Below, in pieces: positions 1-5,147 of a DNA stretch of 5,712 bases. Below the pieces are notes generated by a model. That model saw nothing but the letters and a program-made list of their open reading frames with translations, did no database searches and was not told the DNA's origin. The stretch spans positions 1-5,712 of the forward strand of contig DMAW01000176.1 of assembly GCA_003446375.1 (NCBI GenBank), written 5' to 3'. The stretch comes from Eubacteriaceae bacterium. Lineage in GTDB: Bacteria; Bacillota; Clostridia; Eubacteriales; Alkalibacteraceae. A program made the translations under genes and the position numbers. Every line of letters begins with the position of its first letter. The stretch's first letter is position 1.

Positions 1-829
1 TGTATTCATTCCCAAAAGCCAGTACTTTCGGCTCATCTATTGGAATGGGTACTACTATTCCTGCCGACATTGGGGCAAGTATGCAGCTGTAAGCTTCATT
101 TATATTTACCACGGCGCCAAAATCATCCTCGCACCTTATTATCATCTTGTTTCCTATAACCGAAGAAAAGCCTATTGACGCAGGGTGAGCCCTTGTTACA
201 AATATCTTCTCTATGGATTCGACTTGCCATATTGCCTTTGCCCCGACGAATACGTCTTTTGAAATCACCGCATCTATCAAAGCGATATCTACAAGCTTTC
301 CTAAGCAGTATATTTCTATTCTCTTATCCTTTTGAGTAAATTCATCTTTGTTGAATTTTTTTGATGCCACAACTGCCGCTGCGATGCCTGCCAAAGTCCC
401 TTCTATCATTTCAGGATAAACGTTGTTCGTGCCTGTGGATATGGGGATCAAAGGAGTCTTGACTATGGATTTGGCTACCGCTCTATTGGTTCCGTCGCCT
501 CCCAATGTTATTATGCATCCAACGCTTTTTGCCTCCATTATCCGGGCGGAATTGATCGTATCCTCTATGCCTTCGTTTTCATAAATATCTATGATTTCTA
601 TCGAGCATCTTAACTCGCCCGAAGTTTTAAGCTTATCCTCCACTCTATAACCCATGTTATAGGGATCGGGCATCATGTATACCTTGTTCACACCACATTG
701 CTGGGCGCCCAGTATTATTCTTTCCACGATATTTATTTTTTCGTTGTTGTCTATTACCGTAGCGTGGGACACAAGCCTTCTTATGTCCCTTCCTGAAGCA
801 GGATTGGCAATTATTCCTATGGAAGACAT
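1..829 (-). CDS. acoX: AcoX-type ATP-NAD kinase-fold protein (3' end beyond window)
   Basis: The first 276 codons are open with no stop or frameshift; the end lies left of position 1. The ATG at 829 is chosen because GGAGG (840-836) precedes it by 6 bases. The N-terminus MSSIGIIANPASGRDIRRLV (residues 1-20) and the nucleotide-binding loop GGDGT at 110-114, followed by STGTNN at 131-136, place it in the NAD kinase/diacylglycerol kinase-like superfamily. The closest group I recognise is AcoX, encoded in acetoin catabolism operons. The GGDGT loop is the known phosphate-binding motif of that fold. The true substrate of AcoX is unsettled, so kinase activity on NAD is not claimed here. It is the last visible gene of a minus-strand operon, 100 bases after E1 beta, and that gap carries a strong RNA hairpin. 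Its position beside the E1 genes is the main argument that the operon encodes acetoin rather than pyruvate dehydrogenase. An ordinary housekeeping NAD kinase is less likely given the N-terminal sequence and the context. Confidence 0.85.
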   Translation of the reverse strand, partial: MSSIGIIANPASGRDIRRLVSHATVIDNNEKINIVERIILGAQQCGVNKVYMMPDPYNMGYRVEDKLKTSGELRCSIEIIDIYENEGIEDTINSARIMEAKSVGCIITLGGDGTNRAVAKSIVKTPLIPISTGTNNVYPEMIEGTLAGIAAAVVASKKFNKDEFTQKDKRIEIYCLGKLVDIALIDAVISKDVFVGAKAIWQVESIEKIFVTRAHPASIGFSSVIGNKMIIRCEDDFGAVVNINEAYSCILAPMSAGIVVPIPIDEPKVLAFGNEY

Positions 830-876
830 GATAAACCTCCTTCTGCCTGAAATCAAAACCCGATCTATTCAAATAA

Positions 877-908
877 GTTTTGGAAACCGCCTAGGCAGCT
901 TCCAAAAC
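877..908 (-). other. Intercistronic RNA hairpin between E1 beta and acoX
   Basis: GTTTTGGAA (877-885) and TTCCAAAAC (900-908) are perfect inverted arms, and the self-complementary GCCTAGGC (889-896) sits exactly in the centre. On the transcribed (minus) strand the remaining three positions per side pair as G-U, C-G and U-G, giving about 15 continuous pairs. On the plus strand two of those positions are A/C mismatches, so the structure fits an RNA made from the operon. It is followed by UUAUUUG rather than a clean U run, so it is at most a weak terminator. A role in mRNA processing, stability or partial attenuation before acoX is inferred. Confidence 0.6.
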
Positions 909-929
909 CATGTTTGAAATGATTCATCT

Positions 930-1901
930 TTAGAATAGCGATTTTACGGCTTCTACTATCTCTTTTTCTCCAGGTATAACATAGTCTTCAAGAACAGGGC
1001 TGAAAGGAATAGGACAGTTAAGAGCTCCCACCCTAGTTATCGGAGCATCGCATTCAAAGAAGCATTCTTCAGCTATCATAGCTGCCAGCTCTCCCGTAAA
1101 AGCTCCTCTTTTTGTTTCTTCAGAAACGAGCACTACCTTGTGGGTCTTTTCTATTGATTTGAATACGGTTTCCTTGTCTAAAGGATACAGGCTCCTTAAA
1201 TCTATGACTTCGACATCGATATCGTCTTTTGCCAAGGTTTCTGCAGCTTTCAATGCATCGTATACCTGTTTTCCGTATGTAACTATGGTAACGTCATTTC
1301 CTTCTTTCTTGATGTTTGCCTTTCCGAATGGTATCGGCTTGACCTCATCTTCCACTTCCCCTGTCAATCCGTACAAAACCTTGTGCTCTATGAACATAAC
1401 CGGATTGTCATCATCAATCGCAGTCATCATCATCCCAATTGCATCCTGAGGGCTTGAAGGATAGACTACCTTAAGTCCCGGAACATGAGTAAGCCATGCC
1501 TCAAGGGACTGAGAGTGTTGAGCCGCCGCCCTTACTCCTGCTCCCGCAGGCAGCCTGACTACCATTGGCAAGGTTATCTTTCCGCCGAACATGTATCTCA
1601 TCTTTGCAGCTTGATTTACAAGCTGATCCATTCCGACAGTCGTAAAGTCTATAAACATAAGTTCGGCTATGGGCCTTAATCCTGCTGCAGCTGATCCTAC
1701 TGCGGCGCCTATTATGGCACCTTCCGAAATCGGGGTATCCCTTATCCTTTTTTCTCCGAATTCATCGTACATTCCAGCAGTAACTCCAAAGCATCCGCCA
1801 AATTGACCTACATCTTCACCAAAAATAAACACGTCGGGATTTTCCAGCATTTTTATCCTCATGCCTTCCTTTATTCCCTGGGCATATGTCATTTTTCTCA
1901 T
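930..1901 (-). CDS. acoB: Acetoin/2-oxo acid dehydrogenase E1 component, beta subunit
   Basis: This 323-residue protein has the usual length and layout of E1 beta subunits: an N-terminal pyrimidine-binding domain (about 1-180) and a C-terminal transketolase-type domain (about 200-323). FGEDVG (28-32) and TPISEG (56-61) are hallmark motifs; Glu60 corresponds to the glutamate that activates the aminopyrimidine of thiamine diphosphate. AAQHSQSLEAW (126-136) carries the conserved active-site histidine, His129. With E1 alpha it forms the alpha2beta2 enzyme that decarboxylates or cleaves the substrate and passes the acyl group to lipoyl-E2 in the cytoplasm. It starts 2 bases after the E1 alpha stop. 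Its GGAGG (1916-1912) lies inside the last codons of E1 alpha, 10 bases upstream of the ATG, which suggests translational coupling. A second ATG at codon 4 is a weaker start option. Family similarity alone cannot separate acetoin from pyruvate or branched-chain substrates; AcoX and the sigma-54 promoter favour acetoin. Confidence 0.93.
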   Translation of the reverse strand: MRKMTYAQGIKEGMRIKMLENPDVFIFGEDVGQFGGCFGVTAGMYDEFGEKRIRDTPISEGAIIGAAVGSAAAGLRPIAELMFIDFTTVGMDQLVNQAAKMRYMFGGKITLPMVVRLPAGAGVRAAAQHSQSLEAWLTHVPGLKVVYPSSPQDAIGMMMTAIDDDNPVMFIEHKVLYGLTGEVEDEVKPIPFGKANIKKEGNDVTIVTYGKQVYDALKAAETLAKDDIDVEVIDLRSLYPLDKETVFKSIEKTHKVVLVSEETKRGAFTGELAAMIAEECFFECDAPITRVGALNCPIPFSPVLEDYVIPGEKEIVEAVKSLF

Positions 1902-1903
1902 AT

Positions 1904-2884
1904 CTATCTCGCCTCCTCTACGATATCTGTATAAACATCTTCAACAGCAGAAGCAACATCCGGATCTTTGCTGTCGAGGGCAAATTTCGTAGCTTCTTCC
2001 ACTTGCTTTTCAATTTCATCGTGCAGGGCTTTTATTTCATCATCCCTTAGAACCTTGTTGTCGACCATGTATTTTTCGATCCTTGGAATCGGATCTTTTT
2101 TCTTCCATTGCTCGACTTCTTCAGTGCTTCGATAAGTGGTAGGATCCCCTTCAAAATGTCCCCTGTGCCTATATGTCTTGCATTCTATCAGCGTGGGTCC
2201 TTGACCTTTTCTTGCCCTTGATACTGCTTCGTTTACCGCTTCATAAACAGCAAATACGTCGTTGCCGTCTACAGTTACTCCGGGTATGTTGTACGATACT
2301 GCTCTCATTGATATATCTGTTATATTCTGATGCTTCTCTTGGCTTAAAGAAATTCCGTAGCCATTGTTTTCACACACGAATACCACAGGAAGCTTCCATA
2401 TGCTAGCCAGGTTAAGTCCTTCGTGAAAGGTGCTCTGATTTGTAGAGCCGTCACCGAAAAAACACACGCAAACCTGTTGGCTTCCCCTGTATTGAGCAGC
2501 CAGCCCAGCTCCTACCGCTATATTATGGCCTGCGCCTACAATGCCGTTAGCTCCAAGGATCCCCTTGGTGGCATCTGCAATATGCATGGAACCGCCTTTG
2601 CCTTTGCAGTAACCTGTTTCTTTTCCGAAAAGTTCGGCCATCATGTATTTAAGGTCTCCGCCTTTTGCTATGATATGCCCGTGCCCCCTGTGGGTGCTCG
2701 TTATGTAATCGTCATCATTCAGGTTGGCACATGCTCCGGTGGCTACCGCTTCCTCACCTAGATAAAGGTGGACAAATCCGGGAATCTTCCCTTCGGCGAA
2801 CAGGTTCATGGCTTTTGTCTCAAACTTTCTGATTTTAAGCATCTTTTGATACATTCCAACTACCAAGTCGTTTGAAATTTTCAA
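1904..2884 (-). CDS. acoA: Acetoin/2-oxo acid dehydrogenase E1 component, alpha subunit
   Basis: This protein has 326 residues when read from the TTG at 2884. The thiamine-diphosphate/Mg2+ motif runs from GDG (144-146) to ENN (172-174). HRGHG (65-69), KGKGGSMH (94-101) and the active-site loop region YRHRGHFEGDP (238-248) are all typical of E1 alpha subunits. The length is near that of AcoA and of short bacterial E1 alpha proteins. It binds the cofactor and carries out substrate cleavage together with E1 beta. Start choice: GGGAGG (2897-2892) lies 7 bases before the TTG. The ATG at 2899 and the TTG at 2902 are in frame but overlap or precede that ribosome binding site and have none of their own, giving 331- or 332-residue versions. 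The ATG at 2899 overlaps the upstream stop by one base (TGATG), so coupling from that start cannot be fully excluded. Assignment to acetoin rather than pyruvate rests on context. Confidence 0.92.
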   Translation of the reverse strand: MKISNDLVVGMYQKMLKIRKFETKAMNLFAEGKIPGFVHLYLGEEAVATGACANLNDDDYITSTHRGHGHIIAKGGDLKYMMAELFGKETGYCKGKGGSMHIADATKGILGANGIVGAGHNIAVGAGLAAQYRGSQQVCVCFFGDGSTNQSTFHEGLNLASIWKLPVVFVCENNGYGISLSQEKHQNITDISMRAVSYNIPGVTVDGNDVFAVYEAVNEAVSRARKGQGPTLIECKTYRHRGHFEGDPTTYRSTEEVEQWKKKDPIPRIEKYMVDNKVLRDDEIKALHDEIEKQVEEATKFALDSKDPDVASAVEDVYTDIVEEAR

Positions 2885-2891
2885 TGTACTT

Positions 2892-2897
2892 CCTCCC
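2892..2897 (-). promoter_or_regulatory. Ribosome binding site that decides the E1 alpha TTG start
   Basis: GGGAGG lies 7 bases upstream of TTG at 2884. The only ATG nearby (2899) ends at the first base of this site, so using it would place the site inside the coding region and leave that ATG without a Shine-Dalgarno sequence. Confidence 0.7.
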
Positions 2898-2898
2898 A

Positions 2899-3264
2899 TC
2901 AATCATTTATTTTCACTTGGACGCTTGCTACTGCAACTTCAATGGTGTCGTCTTTGTCTCCAAAATTCAGAAACAAAAATCCAGGACTTTTCAAGCCTCC
3001 TTTTACAGCCGTAACTTTTGCCTTCCCTACGGGAAAGCACTCCTCTATTTTCTTTGCATCTAATTCCTCAGGTCTGTCCACTCCCACTAGGGCTTCAATA
3101 AAAACGTTTTCATTAAGCTCGTCTGAATCGATTCCACATATCTCGCTTAATCCTACCAAGCAGCTGCGAGATATCGCGTCTTTTACTGCACGGGACGCAG
3201 CCACATTGACATCTTGTCCGTGAAAATCGATTCCCATTCCAAATTCAATAACAAATCTCTTCAT
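2899..3264 (-). CDS. Lin0512 family protein, function unknown
   Basis: This is a small protein of 121 residues, the usual size for the family. GMGIDFHG at residues 9-16 matches GxGxDxHG, the invariant N-terminal motif that defines the Lin0512 family (TIGR02058). It has no signal peptide or membrane segment and looks cytoplasmic. The Asp13/His15 pair could bind a metal or a substrate, but that is inference; no function is established for the family. GGAGG lies 5 bases before the ATG. The gene starts 12 bases after the DUF6506-like gene stops and ends 14 bases before the E1 alpha TTG, so it is clearly part of the operon. Its position between a second small unknown gene and the E1 genes suggests a job tied to the dehydrogenase or its substrate, such as assembly, substrate conversion or protection. 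Family assignment is fairly sure; role is unknown. Confidence 0.85.
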   Translation of the reverse strand: MKRFVIEFGMGIDFHGQDVNVAASRAVKDAISRSCLVGLSEICGIDSDELNENVFIEALVGVDRPEELDAKKIEECFPVGKAKVTAVKGGLKSPGFLFLNFGDKDDTIEVAVASVQVKIND

Positions 3265-3276
3265 GGCTACCTCCGG

Positions 3277-3579
3277 CTAAAAAAGCTCGTCTCCGCTTTT
3301 ATTTCCCAGTCCAGGATGTATGTCGAATCTTACAGTACCTACTGCCGCTTTTCCCTTTACTGCCTCTGCGATCATTTGAGTCCCATTATGTCCAAACCCT
3401 CCGCATAATTCAATCGCCGCGACTCCTTCGCCGACCAGCGATATGGACGCTTCCACTGCAGATTTATAGCTATCGACTCCTACAGTGATCAAAGTCACTT
3501 CCTGAGTGTCTATTTGTGTCCTGTGAATCTTCGGGTCTGCATTTGGTGCGATAAAAACAAATGCCGCTTTTAAAGCCAT
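3277..3579 (-). CDS. DUF6506-like small protein, function unknown
   Basis: This 100-residue protein is the first gene of the sigma-54 operon. The ATG at 3579 is chosen over an in-frame TTG at 3597 because AAGGGAG (3594-3588) sits 8 bases before the ATG and the TTG version would swallow it. Residues 1-12 (MALKAAFVFIAP) look like a first beta strand rather than a signal peptide. The glycine-rich ELCGGFGHNGT (57-67) and the C-terminal RFDIHPGLGNKSGDELF (84-100) are the striking, probably conserved blocks; Cys59, His64 and His88 are candidate functional residues. I recognise it as resembling the DUF6506 family, from memory and without a search, so the name is tentative. No function is known. The next gene follows after 12 bases, so the two small proteins are made together with E1 alpha, E1 beta and AcoX. 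Confidence 0.75.
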   Translation of the reverse strand: MALKAAFVFIAPNADPKIHRTQIDTQEVTLITVGVDSYKSAVEASISLVGEGVAAIELCGGFGHNGTQMIAEAVKGKAAVGTVRFDIHPGLGNKSGDELF

Positions 3580-3620
3580 CTTATCATCTCCCTTCAAATA
3601 AGCTTACATGTATATATAGA

Positions 3621-3637
3621 TGCAAGATGCGTGCCAA
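3621..3637 (-). promoter_or_regulatory. Sigma-54 (-24/-12) promoter of the aco-type operon
   Basis: Read on the minus strand, TTGGCACGCATCTTGCA matches the sigma-54 consensus YTGGCACGRNNNTTGCW at every defined position except one (C for R). The invariant GG and GC are separated by exactly 10 bases. The predicted transcription start is near 3610, giving a leader of about 31 bases before the ATG at 3579. Acetoin dehydrogenase operons in several Firmicutes and other bacteria are known to use sigma-54 with the activator AcoR. Transcription would therefore need an enhancer-binding ATPase, which is not encoded in this window. No competing sigma-A promoter stands out nearby. Confidence 0.88.
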
Positions 3638-3667
3638 CCTATAACAAAATTGAAGATGAACTGAAAC

Positions 3668-3706
3668 GAGGCGGCTTGCCCTAGAAATCCCTAAGGGAGC
3701 TGCCTC
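3668..3706. promoter_or_regulatory. Imperfect dyad upstream of the sigma-54 promoter, candidate activator site
   Basis: GAGGCGGCT (3668-3676) and AGCTGCCTC (3698-3706) form 9-base inverted arms with one mismatch. Inside lie CCCT/AGGG half-sites (3679-3682, 3694-3697) and CCCTA repeated 10 bases apart (3679-3683, 3689-3693), one helical turn. It spans roughly -58 to -96 relative to the predicted start, a place where sigma-54 activators commonly bind. It could instead be a transcribed hairpin: on plus-strand RNA the mismatch becomes a G-U pair, but no plus-strand gene ends here and no U run follows directly. Confidence 0.45.
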
Positions 3707-3743
3707 ATCTTAGCTGTGTTTTTCTCATTTTAAGTCTCAAAAA

Positions 3744-3778
3744 GAGAAAAACAGTCTCATTTTGAGACTGTTTTTCTC
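3744..3778 (-). terminator. Intrinsic terminator of the cation exchanger gene
   Basis: This is a 16-base perfect inverted repeat, GAGAAAAACAGTCTCA and its complement, around a 3-base loop, starting 6 bases beyond the exchanger stop codon. On the minus strand the GC-containing stem is followed by UUUUUCUCUUUUU, a good termination tract. It separates exchanger transcription from the sigma-54 operon downstream. The shape is nearly symmetric and could work in both directions, although no plus-strand gene ends nearby. Confidence 0.85.
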
Positions 3779-3784
3779 ACACAA

Positions 3785-4807
3785 TCATATCCACAAGTAG
3801 TTTAGCGCCAAATATATAAAGTATATGCCTAAAAGGACGAGCCCTTCCGGCTTAGTTATGTCATCTCCGCTCTTTTTCGTGAAGAATCTGAAAGTAAATA
3901 ATATGATAAGCATAGTCGGTATTTGAAGCTTAAAGTAGTTCGCAGGAACCACTAGGCCTCCCGGAGTCACTGCAGCTGCGCTTCCCACTACGAAAAGCAC
4001 ATTGAGTATGTCGGCTCCTACTATATTTCCTACAGCGAGCTCTCCATGGTCTTTTCTTACTGCGTTTATGGCTGTTATAAGTTCAGGAAGGCTTGTTCCA
4101 AAGGCTATAAGGGTAGCTGCGATTACGCTTTGGGGAATTCCTACTCTTACAGCAGTTATCTCTACTGAAGAGATCAAAATCTTGGACGAGATTATTACCA
4201 TCCCTATAGCTGCAAATATCTTCACTATCAAAATCAATACTGATCCGTTTGCTTCTACTTCTATATCCTCATCCGAATCCTCAGGACCAAAAGCCGCTGT
4301 TATCCTAGACCACTTGATTGAAAAATAGATATAAAGGGCCAGCAGCACCAAAAACAATATTCCTGCAATGCGGCTTACGTTTCCTCCTTCGCCGGCAGAT
4401 AGAAACGGAAGGCAGGCAACAGCCAGTAAGATTCCGGCTGCTACCTGTATCTTACCCTGTCTTTCCACGACCAGTTTGTCTACAGGAAGATGCCCAAGCA
4501 TGGCAGCTAAGCCTATTATCAGCCCGGTATCTGCTATGATAGAGCCTATGGCATTGCCAAGTGCAAGATCCGCATTTCCTTGAAGTGCCGCTAGGACAGA
4601 AACGCTGGCTTCGGGCAGAGTAGTCCCCAGGGAGATGATAGTCGCTCCGATGATCATCTTTGGAACTCCCCACTTGTAGGACAGAGCCACTGCCTCATCC
4701 ACTAAGATATCCGCGCCCTTGCTTAGCACTATCAATGAAAACACTATGATGGCTACTAATGCTAGAGTGGGAAAAGAAATCAAATATCCATGTATAAATT
4801 CTTCCAT
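3785..4807 (-). CDS. CaCA-family cation/Na+ exchanger under Mn2+ riboswitch control
   Basis: This is a 340-residue polytopic membrane protein of the Na+/Ca2+ exchanger superfamily (YrbG-like), about 10 membrane segments in two homologous halves. Alpha repeat 1 carries GTTLPE (61-66) and GNAIGS (84-89). Alpha repeat 2 carries GTSLPE (237-242) and GNIVGAD (260-266). The two glutamates (66 and 242) are the core cation ligands in this family. The halves are joined by a short acidic loop (about 174-188, GPEDSDEDIEVEA). The polar residue four places after the GNxxG[SA] serine/alanine is Asp93 in repeat 1 and Asn269 in repeat 2. The ATG at 4807 is chosen because GGAGG (4817-4813) lies 5 bases upstream; an in-frame TTG at 4819 precedes that site. 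The leader carries a yybP-ykoY riboswitch, so export of Mn2+ (perhaps with Ca2+) is inferred. The gene is monocistronic: own promoter and own terminator. Confidence 0.92.
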   Translation of the reverse strand: MEEFIHGYLISFPTLALVAIIVFSLIVLSKGADILVDEAVALSYKWGVPKMIIGATIISLGTTLPEASVSVLAALQGNADLALGNAIGSIIADTGLIIGLAAMLGHLPVDKLVVERQGKIQVAAGILLAVACLPFLSAGEGGNVSRIAGILFLVLLALYIYFSIKWSRITAAFGPEDSDEDIEVEANGSVLILIVKIFAAIGMVIISSKILISSVEITAVRVGIPQSVIAATLIAFGTSLPELITAINAVRKDHGELAVGNIVGADILNVLFVVGSAAAVTPGGLVVPANYFKLQIPTMLIILFTFRFFTKKSGDDITKPEGLVLLGIYFIYLALNYLWI

Positions 4808-4847
4808 TTTTTCCTCCAAATATGTATGTTTTATATAACTCTAATGC

Positions 4848-4902
4848 AAAAAAAAGACTCTACAGCAAACACCCTAGATAAAATGGCGATCGCTGCAGAG
4901 TC
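4848..4902 (-). terminator. Riboswitch expression platform: intrinsic terminator in the exchanger leader
   Basis: On the minus strand GACUCUGCAGC (4902-4892) pairs with GCUGUAGAGUC (4866-4856), 11 pairs including one G-U, followed at once by eight U residues (4855-4848). The 5' arm contains CUCUG (4900-4896), which is also the 3' strand of aptamer helix P1. Terminator and P1 therefore cannot form together: a stabilised aptamer should allow read-through, making an ON switch for Mn2+. Confidence 0.87.
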
Positions 4903-4991
4903 TTGCATGACGTTTTGTCATTATAGCCGGGAAACCATCGTTTCCGTATTGACGACTGTAATGCCGCTTACGCGGCTAGCTACTCCCTCTG
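4896..4991 (-). promoter_or_regulatory. yybP-ykoY (Mn2+-sensing) riboswitch aptamer
   Basis: The minus strand shows the family's conserved blocks in order. P1 strand CAGAG (4991-4987) runs into GGGAGUAGC. A hairpin GCCGC-GUAA-GCGGC (4976-4963) follows, then GUCGUCAAUACG (4956-4945). A second hairpin GGAAAC-GAUG-GUUUCC (4945-4930) is followed by CCGGCU...AAUGACA and the closing GCAAGAC next to the P1 partner CUCUG (4900-4896). This agrees closely with the class (RF00080) known to bind Mn2+ and to control Mn2+ export genes (MntP, TerC/Alx type, P-type ATPases). It lies between a sigma-A promoter and the exchanger gene, with a terminator as expression platform. Confidence 0.93.
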
Positions 4992-4999
4992 ACGTTTTA

Positions 5000-5028
5000 A
5001 TTTTAAGTAAAAACGCTCTGGTTGTCAA
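5000..5028 (-). promoter_or_regulatory. Sigma-A promoter of the riboswitch-exchanger transcript
   Basis: On the minus strand, TTGACA (5028-5023) and TAAAAT (5005-5000) are separated by exactly 17 bases. The predicted start near 4993 is just before the aptamer, so almost no RNA precedes P1, as expected for a riboswitch leader. Confidence 0.85.
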
Positions 5029-5068
5029 ATGCTATTTACAACAAACGTTTTCATTTATTATAAATGGT

Positions 5069-5097
5069 TTGATTATTATAATATTAAATGCTATAAT
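5069..5097 (+). promoter_or_regulatory. Sigma-A promoter of the corrinoid protein gene, extended -10
   Basis: TTGATT (5069-5074), a 17-base spacer and a perfect TATAAT (5092-5097) preceded by TGC (extended -10). The predicted start near 5104 leaves a leader of about 44 bases. It is divergent from the exchanger promoter, with the two -35 boxes about 40 bases apart. A weaker match further upstream (TTTACA 5035-5040, TTATAA 5058-5063) is less convincing. Confidence 0.78.
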
Positions 5098-5124
5098 AAT
5101 GAGCATTACTTAAAGTTCATTATT
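5087..5124. promoter_or_regulatory. Overlapping dyads at the corrinoid gene promoter, candidate operator
   Basis: AATGCT (5087-5092) and AGCATT (5102-5107) form a 21-bp dyad centred on the last base of the -10 box. AATAATGA (5095-5102) and TCATTATT (5117-5124) form a second dyad across the predicted start. Either could bind a repressor at the core promoter. Because the region is AT-rich, chance is possible. Confidence 0.35.
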
Positions 5125-5147
5125 GTAAAAACAGGAGGAATTATAAT

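Noticed and set aside
657..872. Minus-strand frame of 71 codons overlapping the start of acoX
   Set aside because: It is out of frame with the conserved acoX product, which has its own ribosome binding site and continuous family motifs; the alternative protein is basic and unrecognisable.
1138..2761. Several open frames of 64-112 codons on the plus strand within the E1 alpha and E1 beta genes
   Set aside because: They lie antisense to well-supported conserved genes, have no ribosome binding sites and encode no recognisable protein; they are shadows of the coding frames.
930..2884. Annotation of the E1 pair as housekeeping pyruvate dehydrogenase
   Set aside because: It cannot be excluded from the proteins alone, but a sigma-54 promoter and an adjacent AcoX gene are typical of acetoin catabolism.
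3580..3597. TTG at 3597 as start of the DUF6506-like gene, and likewise TTG at 4819 for the exchanger
   Set aside because: In both cases the upstream TTG includes the GGAGG-type site of the next in-frame ATG in the coding region and has no site of its own.
4911..5051. Recurring CGTTTT elements (4911, 4993, 5046, and inverted at 5010) as a regulator-binding repeat
   Set aside because: The spacing is irregular, one copy lies inside the conserved riboswitch, and such short words are expected by chance in AT-rich DNA.
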